A stretch of DNA of 64,000 nucleotides, taken from assembly GCA_963712165.1 (NCBI GenBank), contig CAVQGY010000002.1, positions 1,178,001 through 1,242,000 of the forward strand, written 5' to 3'. The notes under the pieces were generated by a model that saw only the letters and a program-made list of their open reading frames with translations, made no database searches and had not been told where the DNA came from. The stretch is from B10-G9 sp963712165. Its GTDB lineage: Bacteria > Chloroflexota > Anaerolineae > Anaerolineales > UBA11858. Numbering within the stretch: position 1 is the first letter of the stretch; each line of letters starts with the position of its first letter. Of the stretch, positions 58,707-64,000 are shown one piece after another. Made by a program: the position numbers and the translations under genes.

Positions 58707-58742
58707 TTGACACGAACATATGTTAATGATAACATATGTTCG
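58707..58742 (+). promoter_or_regulatory. PadR promoter with overlapping palindromic operator
   Basis: -35 TTGACA (58707-58712) and -10 TAACAT (58730-58735) are 17 bases apart. A perfect inverted repeat CGAACATATGTTA / TAACATATGTTCG (58713-58725 and 58730-58742, 4-base centre) covers the spacer and -10. It contains ATGT-N8-ACAT, the known PadR recognition pattern, so binding would block transcription. Confidence 0.85.
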
Positions 58743-58769
58743 TAATAACCTAATGGGAAGGAGTATAAT

Positions 58770-59318
58770 ATGTCCATCAAATATGTCATTCTAGGTTTCA
58801 TCAACTGGCAGGCGATGACCGGGTATGATCTCAAGAAGATCATTGCCGCATCGGAAACCCTTCCCTGGTCTGCGAATAATAACCAGATTTACCGGGCCCT
58901 GGTCCAGCTTCATGAGGATAAATGGGTCACAAAAACTATTGAGGACCAGGAGGGAGCTCCAGATCGCCATATTTATCAGATTACAGAAATTGGGCAGGGT
59001 GCACTGAAAGATTGGGTCCAGACACCTCCAGGACCCCCTCAGAGCAAAAAAGAATTCCTGCACCAGCTGATGTGGGCTGACTGCCTGACCGGAGAGCAGA
59101 TCGATCTATTGCTCGCCAATTATCTGGATGAGGTTAATAATAAGGTCTTTTTACTGAGGGTCCAGGCTGACCGCAAACTGGACCAGCCAGGCCGCAGTAA
59201 GCGCGAAGTTTTTCTGTGGGAGAAGATCTATCAGAACTGGATCCAGCAGTACGAGACTGAAGGGAGCTGGGTTCGTGAGACTCGGCGAGAATTGGCTTTA
59301 CGAGCTGACCGCTGGTAG
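58770..59318 (+). CDS. PadR family transcriptional regulator
   Basis: 182 residues. PadR winged helix (YVILGFINWQAMTGYDLKKII, QIYRALVQLHEDKWV) with a C-terminal helical dimerisation domain (Vir class, about 95-180). PadR proteins repress detoxification or transport genes and themselves. The palindrome over its own promoter supports autorepression. AAGGAG lies 9 bases before the ATG. The divergent esterase/CPBP unit may be a second target. Confidence 0.9.
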   Translation: MSIKYVILGFINWQAMTGYDLKKIIAASETLPWSANNNQIYRALVQLHEDKWVTKTIEDQEGAPDRHIYQITEIGQGALKDWVQTPPGPPQSKKEFLHQLMWADCLTGEQIDLLLANYLDEVNNKVFLLRVQADRKLDQPGRSKREVFLWEKIYQNWIQQYETEGSWVRETRRELALRADRW

Positions 59319-59334
59319 TGAGTCTCGATGGATA

Positions 59335-59367
59335 ACAGGGACCCTGGGGGTGATCCCTGTTTTTTTC
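59335..59367 (+). terminator. Terminator after padR
   Basis: ACAGGGA / TCCCTGT 7-bp stem, 12-base loop, then TTTTTTT. Confidence 0.85.
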
Positions 59368-59414
59368 CTCGGCAGGGATGATCCACCATAACAGGAACCA
59401 GCTGATTGTTTCAT

Positions 59415-60020
59415 TTAGAGATAAGTCACCGCTCCCCAGATAGTCAGGATAAGGGCGATTAGGAGGAGCCAGATCCAGCGCAGGTCTGCGGGAAGGGGTT
59501 CGGGGCCAGGACCCTCCACTGGATCAAAGCCAAAGACATAAAGCCGATCGCGTTTGGTTATCATATCTTCCAGGTCATACTGGATGCCATAGGACTCTAA
59601 CCAGGGTTTGAAGTGGGAATCCCCCCCGGTGAGAAACATTTCCTCAGCCACCAAAGAGAACTCCTCCTGATCCTGGACCCGGTGAGCCCGGGCGGTATAA
59701 CCCTTTCGCCCAACCTGGACAGTAACCTGAGGGTTTGCCAGGATATTCTTGACCCAATCTGAGCGCTTCCCCCAACCAGAACATACATAATCCTTGCCGC
59801 CAACTGAGGCGCAGCTCAGCATATTATGCCTGGGGAGTCCGCTTTTCCAACCCAGGGTAGTGAGAGCCAGCATTCTGCTGCCTCTCAGCTTGGGATGACT
59901 TAACAGCGGACCCATCCCGGTCCGCCACAATAGAAGGGGGGTCTTATATAACAGGTGGTTGAAAGTGCCTTTTTTGGGGTAAGCCATTGATCCGGTGGTT
60001 TTTTGATTGATCTGAGCCAT
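59415..60020 (-). CDS. DDN-type nitroreductase/deazaflavin-dependent oxidoreductase family protein
   Basis: 201 residues. The split-barrel DUF385/DDN family signature runs LALTTLGWKSGLPRHNMLSC, DYVCSGWGKRSDWVKNILANP and VGRKGYTARAHRV. Members bind F420 or other flavins and reduce quinones or nitro compounds. A C-terminal membrane helix (WIWLLLIALILTIWGAV) follows the domain, unusual for the family and suggesting membrane attachment. GGAGGATAAT fixes the start. F420 use is inferred from the family only. Confidence 0.85.
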   Translation of the reverse strand: MAQINQKTTGSMAYPKKGTFNHLLYKTPLLLWRTGMGPLLSHPKLRGSRMLALTTLGWKSGLPRHNMLSCASVGGKDYVCSGWGKRSDWVKNILANPQVTVQVGRKGYTARAHRVQDQEEFSLVAEEMFLTGGDSHFKPWLESYGIQYDLEDMITKRDRLYVFGFDPVEGPGPEPLPADLRWIWLLLIALILTIWGAVTYL

Positions 60021-60046
60021 ATTATCCTCCTGAAGTGATGAGGAAT

Positions 60047-60082
60047 AATCTTCAATTATTAATCTTCAATCTTCAATCGTTG
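60047..60082. repeat. AT-rich ATTGAAGATTGAAGATT repeat (reverse orientation)
   Basis: AATCTTCAATTATTAATC, then TTCAATCTTCAATC, the complement of the repeat at 56611-56645. Confidence 0.5.
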
Positions 60083-60120
60083 CTTGAGTTCCTCGAGAGG
60101 ATAGCGATTATTTTCTCCCT

Positions 60121-60819
60121 TCAGATGTTCAGTGTATTTCTACCTGGAATCATCCTCTGGATTTTATCGATCGGAAATGGTTTGCCATGTCCTGGATAGA
60201 TGGTCTTTGCTCCCTGGTCCAGGAGGAGAGTCCAGCTCTTCCAGAGCTGATCGAGATCATCGGCAAATATGGGATGGTTCGGGCTCAACCGGAAAGGTGG
60301 GGCATTATGGGTCATGCAGCCGACAAAAGCATCACCATTGTCCAGCAAAACACTTAGAGATCCCTGAGTATGCCCGGGTGTGTAGAGAATCCTTCCCGGA
60401 ATACCGTAAGCTTCCAGGGGCATTCCCTCATCGCCTATTACCAGATCTGGCTCGATGCCAGGATAATGGAGAGTTTTTCCCATCGGCTTCAGCAGGGCGA
60501 ATCCTATCTTGCCCAGGGTTGAAGCGGGTGTTGGCAGGGAGGAAATTCCCGTAGTGAGCATTTCCTTTTCTGTATGATGAATAGCGACACTTGCGCCAGT
60601 CAGTTCTTTAACTCCTGCAGCTGCACCGGCGTGATCAAAATGAGCATGGGTGATGATCACCAGGTTGACATCACCGGGATCAATGGGGATGGAATTGAAC
60701 CAGGTTTTAATCGTAGGCAAGGAAATGGATGGTCCGACATCGACCATGATTACCCCCTCAGCTTTGATCAAGTATATGTAATTTATGCCCAATCGTTTTT
60801 GATAGATTTCTACTGCCAT
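60121..60819 (-). CDS. MBL-fold metallohydrolase
   Basis: 232 residues from ATG 60819 with GGAGG upstream (a TTG just before is not used). Metal motif THAHFDHAG (HxHxDH) near residue 60, LYTPGHTQGSLSV and IYPGHG at the end. The fold suits glyoxalase-II-like or other hydrolytic reactions; the substrate is not determinable. Stands alone on the minus strand. Confidence 0.9.
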   Translation of the reverse strand: MAVEIYQKRLGINYIYLIKAEGVIMVDVGPSISLPTIKTWFNSIPIDPGDVNLVIITHAHFDHAGAAAGVKELTGASVAIHHTEKEMLTTGISSLPTPASTLGKIGFALLKPMGKTLHYPGIEPDLVIGDEGMPLEAYGIPGRILYTPGHTQGSLSVLLDNGDAFVGCMTHNAPPFRLSPNHPIFADDLDQLWKSWTLLLDQGAKTIYPGHGKPFPIDKIQRMIPGRNTLNI

Positions 60820-60882
60820 CAATTCCTCCAGATGGGATTGGATTTCAGGAAAACCTGACGGATAATGAGATATGGGAAAATG

Positions 60883-61638
60883 CTATTTATAAAGATCAAA
60901 GACCAGGAAGTGGCACATGCGCAGATCATCCTCAAAATGGGTATCCTTGTGGATCGCTTCCGGGCTTGGGGCAGGTTCGATCAGGTCCTGGATGATAAAT
61001 CCAGCCTCGGTGATGGCCCGGTAGTAGCTGCTCAATGTGCGGTGGAAACCAATCGGATTGTCTTCCGATTCCGGGTCCAACCTCATCTCAACCGGTCGCT
61101 CGTCAAAGTAGTTATCTATCTTCCAGTGCAGCTTCTTTCCTTCCTCATCCCGGACCCAGCCCCCATCCGAAGTAAAGCAGGGATGAGTGAAGGCCAAAAA
61201 GAGCCTTCCCGCAGGCCTCAGGACCCGGTGCAGTTCCTGCAGGGCAGCCTGGTACTCCGGCACGTCTTGCAGGGCCAGCAGTGAGACGATCAAGTCAAAA
61301 CTGGATTCTTTGATAGGGTCGAGTCTTGCCAGATTGAGGTGGTTGTAAACAACTCCGAGGTCGTTTGGGGTGCGCTCCCGGGCAATTTCCAGCAGCTTTT
61401 TTGAATAATCGATGCCTGTCACCCGGGCGCCGCACTCGGCCATCAGCCGGCTCAGAAAACCTTCCCCGCAGCCGGCATCCAGGACCTCCAGGCCCCTGAT
61501 CTCCCCCAGCCATTCCAGAACCCGGGGAGTGAGCAGGACTTCCTTATTCCGGTCCCCCCAGCGGCCGCAGTTCGCGGCAATTTTTTCCGCGTTTAGATCC
61601 CATCCCTGAATGACTTCTTCAGCTGAAAGGTTCGCCAT
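60883..61638 (-). CDS. Class I SAM-dependent methyltransferase
   Basis: 251 residues. Motif I VLDAGCGEGFLSRLMAECG near residue 50, FDLIVSLLALQDVPEYQAAL (motif IV-like), and LRPAGRLFLAFTHPCF (motif VI). The Methyltransf_11/25 class includes quinone, tRNA and small-molecule enzymes; the substrate is not clear. AGGAG upstream sets the start. Confidence 0.87.
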   Translation of the reverse strand: MANLSAEEVIQGWDLNAEKIAANCGRWGDRNKEVLLTPRVLEWLGEIRGLEVLDAGCGEGFLSRLMAECGARVTGIDYSKKLLEIARERTPNDLGVVYNHLNLARLDPIKESSFDLIVSLLALQDVPEYQAALQELHRVLRPAGRLFLAFTHPCFTSDGGWVRDEEGKKLHWKIDNYFDERPVEMRLDPESEDNPIGFHRTLSSYYRAITEAGFIIQDLIEPAPSPEAIHKDTHFEDDLRMCHFLVFDLYK

Positions 61639-61788
61639 CGCCTGGCTCCTTTTCGTGTGGAAATAATCATGATCTATCAGATTATTATAAACCGCTCGGG
61701 GTCTTTCCTTTCATATAGAAGGGAGGGGTCAGGTTTCACTTTTCTGGATAAAAAAATTGATAACCAGCTCCGACCTTCCCGTCTCAGT

Positions 61789-62289
61789 TTAATTATCGAG
61801 GCTGGGCAGGAATCCCTCCAGGTCTTTGATGAAACTCAAGACCCGGCTCTCGATCTCCGCAGTCAATCCTTTCAGGTCGCTGAAATCCGGGTCCTCGACA
61901 ATGATATGGTCAAGGATGGCATCCACCCCCTTGCCCTGGGGAGTGAGGTGGTAGCGATCCCAACCACTGGCATGGATCTGGTTCCAAACCTTGGCCTGGA
62001 TCTGTTTATTTCGGGCTGCCAGCCAGACTTCAAAGCGGAAATCCACGTGAGGAAATACAACGGCGATCTTCAGCTGTCTAGACTCCAGGAAATCCGGCAC
62101 GATAGCGAAGTAAGTCATGTCCATATAACCGTAGTAGATATTCCCGGGAACTGAGAAATCTGGATGTTCTTTTTCGAAGTAGGTTCGCAGCTCCCCGAAA
62201 TAAGCCATCAATCCCTGGTAGGCTTGGATGATGTGGCCTTCCTGGAGTTGGCCTTTGTAAATCTGCATGGATTCGGTAAGGGAGTTCAT
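61789..62289 (-). CDS. DUF7000-like conserved hypothetical protein
   Basis: 166 residues. Pattern IIQAYQGLMAYFGELRTYF, GYMDMTYFAIVP and KIAVVFPHVDFRFEVWLAARN matches small conserved proteins of Firmicutes and Chloroflexi. No motif suggests catalysis. AAAGGA precedes the ATG. The gap to the methyltransferase gene (150 bases) shows nothing recognisable. Confidence 0.75.
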   Translation of the reverse strand: MNSLTESMQIYKGQLQEGHIIQAYQGLMAYFGELRTYFEKEHPDFSVPGNIYYGYMDMTYFAIVPDFLESRQLKIAVVFPHVDFRFEVWLAARNKQIQAKVWNQIHASGWDRYHLTPQGKGVDAILDHIIVEDPDFSDLKGLTAEIESRVLSFIKDLEGFLPSLDN

Positions 62290-62316
62290 ATAAAATTCCT
62301 TTCTTCTACCTGGTCT

Positions 62317-63294
62317 CTATCTCCGAATGGGGAGGGGAAAGGGAACTAATTCCGGCCTGTAGGCTTTCAATACTCGCAGAGCTCGCAGGGTGTTCCAGCG
62401 ACTGGGGCCGCCGGTCTTTTCCATCTCGAAATGGACCTGTCCCTGGTGTTTTGCCTGGACTGGCCAGGTTCCGTCTGGCCGGCGTTTATTGACCAGCACA
62501 TCCAGGGCATCATCCATCCGGGAATCATAAACTGCACCCACATCCTGGAAATGGCATAAAGCTCGCAGAATATCATATCGCCAGCGGGAAGGGTAGGAGA
62601 TCATAAGGAATCTCTTGTCAATGATCTCGCCTGTGCGATGGGAGCGGAAGAGCTGGTGTTGAAGCAGGAATTCTCTGGCTTTCTCCGCCGTGGCCAGCAG
62701 GGGTTGGATCATATAGGTATAGCCATTTGCATAGTATTCCTGGATCCCTTCCAGGACTGAAATTGTAGTATGAACTGAGCTGTGGACCACAGTGAACCGG
62801 TTAGCTTCGCAGTTGAATCCGCCATCGGGCAGCTGGTCCTGCAAGAGCTGGTCAATGATCGACTGCAAATCCACTTCCGGGGCACCAAAGTATGAGGCAT
62901 AGTTCAGGAACATGCCGTTTACACAGAGATCGCTTTGAATGGTTGCCGGGCTGAGCATGATCCCACCGTCCGGCGCTTTGAGATTGGCCAGAACCTGTGT
63001 AATCGATTCCCGGATCTGAGGTTGATCGGGTGAGATAGCCAGATTCTTCAGGTCCAGCAGGGTATAGTGGGTCGAGATCCACTTGGGCTGGTAAAAACGG
63101 TCGCCCCAATGTCCTTCGGGTTTACGCTGGCTCAGGTAGCGGGCACCCCAACCTTCGCGGGCTATCCTTTCCTGAAGATCGGGCCGTTGGTTCCCCAGCA
63201 GATCCCGGCAGGTCTGATACTGGATGGAAACATCACCTTCCAGCAGCCAGGAGATCAGTGGATCTGGAATTGAAGTTGTGGTTCTTTGATTCAT
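62317..63294 (-). CDS. Terpene cyclase/prenyltransferase-like alpha-toroid protein
   Basis: 325 residues. Helical repeats with QW-like segments (DGGIMLSPATIQSDLCVNGM, DGGFNCEANRFTVVHSSVHT, DGTWPVQAKHQGQVHFEMEK), as in squalene-hopene cyclase or protein prenyltransferase beta folds. The catalytic DxDD of cyclases is not seen, so it may bind rather than cyclise isoprenoids. A role in degradative or resistance pathways is possible. The neighbours give no clear context. Confidence 0.65.
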   Translation of the reverse strand: MNQRTTTSIPDPLISWLLEGDVSIQYQTCRDLLGNQRPDLQERIAREGWGARYLSQRKPEGHWGDRFYQPKWISTHYTLLDLKNLAISPDQPQIRESITQVLANLKAPDGGIMLSPATIQSDLCVNGMFLNYASYFGAPEVDLQSIIDQLLQDQLPDGGFNCEANRFTVVHSSVHTTISVLEGIQEYYANGYTYMIQPLLATAEKAREFLLQHQLFRSHRTGEIIDKRFLMISYPSRWRYDILRALCHFQDVGAVYDSRMDDALDVLVNKRRPDGTWPVQAKHQGQVHFEMEKTGGPSRWNTLRALRVLKAYRPELVPFPLPIRR

Positions 63295-63453
63295 AATGAT
63301 GGCAGGCTTGGATTGGAGTTATAAAGTTATTATAACGGATAGTCAGGGGTGGCAGGACCAGGCAGATGAGCTCAGGATTATTGGCTGCCTTGTAATGATT
63401 TTCCCCCTGAAAGGCTATTGTGCTGCATCTGGGTTAATCTGCCTGGCACCAGC

Positions 63454-63999
63454 TCAGTCCTGGTTGAAGTCCCCTAATTCAACATAAAACCAATCATCTC
63501 CAGTCAGGGCGTAAAAGGCTACCATGTTCTCAGCCGGGATTGGATTCAGGGAAGATGCGCTGCAGCAACCGTAGTGAAGTATTTCGTCATACGGCAGGTT
63601 TGTTTCCTTCCCATCATAGCTGTACCCCAGCCCATCTTCCCGCTGGTAGAAATAGAAAGGTTTACCCCCCAGCAGTTGGAACCCAAAGGCATCCTGATAA
63701 TTGAGGGATTCATTTAGCAGCTCTCCGTCCAGGTAGATCCGACCCTGCCAGTTTTCTTCATCCGCGTAAAGGACCTCTAAAGACCAGTGGTCTGAATAGC
63801 TCCACAAGCCCTGGAGGGGCAAAGCCGGGGAGGGCAGGCCCGCATCCACGCTGAAGATCTCCTCATCTCCCCTAAGTAAGGTTGCGATTTGACGGAATGC
63901 TTCCGTGGTGGAAGTGCTCAGGACCGCGGTCAGCTCCTGGCCGGGCCCAAGAGAGTTCGTTCTGGGATAGAAGTCTCCGTCTTCCTGATAATAATTGTT
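63454..63999 (-). CDS. Hypothetical protein, 5' truncated at window end
   Basis: The frame is open to the window edge (182 codons), stop at 63454. It contains TAVLSTSTTEAFRQIATLLRG, LQGLWSYSDHWSLEVLYADE, IYLDGELLNESLNYQDAFGFQLLGG and DGKETNLPYDEILHYGCCSAS. It is beta-rich with many aromatic residues. The start of the protein, and so any signal peptide, lies outside. No family recognised. Confidence 0.7.
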   Translation of the reverse strand, partial: NNYYQEDGDFYPRTNSLGPGQELTAVLSTSTTEAFRQIATLLRGDEEIFSVDAGLPSPALPLQGLWSYSDHWSLEVLYADEENWQGRIYLDGELLNESLNYQDAFGFQLLGGKPFYFYQREDGLGYSYDGKETNLPYDEILHYGCCSASSLNPIPAENMVAFYALTGDDWFYVELGDFNQD

Positions 64000-64000
64000 G

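Noticed and set aside
61657..62154. 165-codon plus-strand frame opposite the DUF7000-like gene
   Set aside because: No ribosome site or family match; the antisense gene is better supported.

Overview
The window reads as chromosomal DNA of a strictly or facultatively anaerobic bacterium, most likely Chloroflexota (Anaerolineae-like). This rests on the gene mix: TIGR03663-type membrane glycosyltransferase, two neighbouring 2-oxoacid:ferredoxin oxidoreductases, heterodisulfide-reductase-like flavoproteins, type 2 IPP isomerase and a deazaflavin-type reductase. No species can be named from the sequence alone. There are no rRNA genes, prophage, transposase or CRISPR array.

Layout. 1-6.8 kb: 3' end of a formate dehydrogenase alpha gene, a large membrane aminopropyltransferase-like protein, a lipoprotein isoaspartyl methyltransferase, a deoxynucleoside kinase and a secreted five-repeat protein. 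6.9-14.8 kb: cyclophilin, a glmS ribozyme followed by glmS, two small antisense genes, then mrp, a RicT/PSP1 protein and an M20 amidohydrolase. 14.8-29 kb: the central redox island, all on the plus strand. It holds a GntR regulator, KorAB, ferredoxin-KorA-KorBC, a 1055-residue NfnB/GltD-HdrA-like fusion, an MvhD-like protein, an HdrCB fusion and an HdrA-MvhD fusion. 29-41.5 kb, mostly minus strand: LysM protein, geranylgeranyl diphosphate synthase plus IPP isomerase, acpP (plus), sucCD, msrPQ, a membrane glycosyltransferase with NHL repeats, rluB and scpB. 41.5-56.5 kb: envelope, housekeeping and hypothetical genes (sugar epimerase, GtrA, ADP-ribosylglycohydrolase, AAA+ chelatase-like ATPase, rsmD, Nudix, aldolase, SPFH protein, plsX, tRNA-Leu). 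56.9-64 kb: single accessory genes, mostly minus strand (CPBP protease, esterase, PadR regulator, DDN-type reductase, MBL hydrolase, methyltransferase, terpene-cyclase-like toroid).

How it works together. The 15.6-29 kb island looks like one functional unit. Two 2-oxoacid oxidoreductases would reduce ferredoxin. The Hdr/Mvh/NfnB-like flavoproteins could then redistribute those electrons by flavin-based bifurcation or confurcation to NAD(P)H and a further acceptor. The acceptor and the direction of flow are inference.

The most notable point is the HdrA gene. Its reading frame is broken by a TGA at exactly the position of the second cysteine of the family motif CSxC-IL-x-PKM. A perfect 7-bp hairpin with a GGUC loop starts 20 nt after that TGA (loop 27 nt after it), as expected for a bacterial selenocysteine insertion element. 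A separate one-base insertion about 110 nt further on shifts the frame. It lies in a GG pair and may be an assembly error or a real lesion.

Second, two families of short palindromic repeats occupy five of nine convergent gene junctions, while canonical hairpin-T terminators fill three others. Third, the glmS ribozyme carries an extra two-hairpin insertion.
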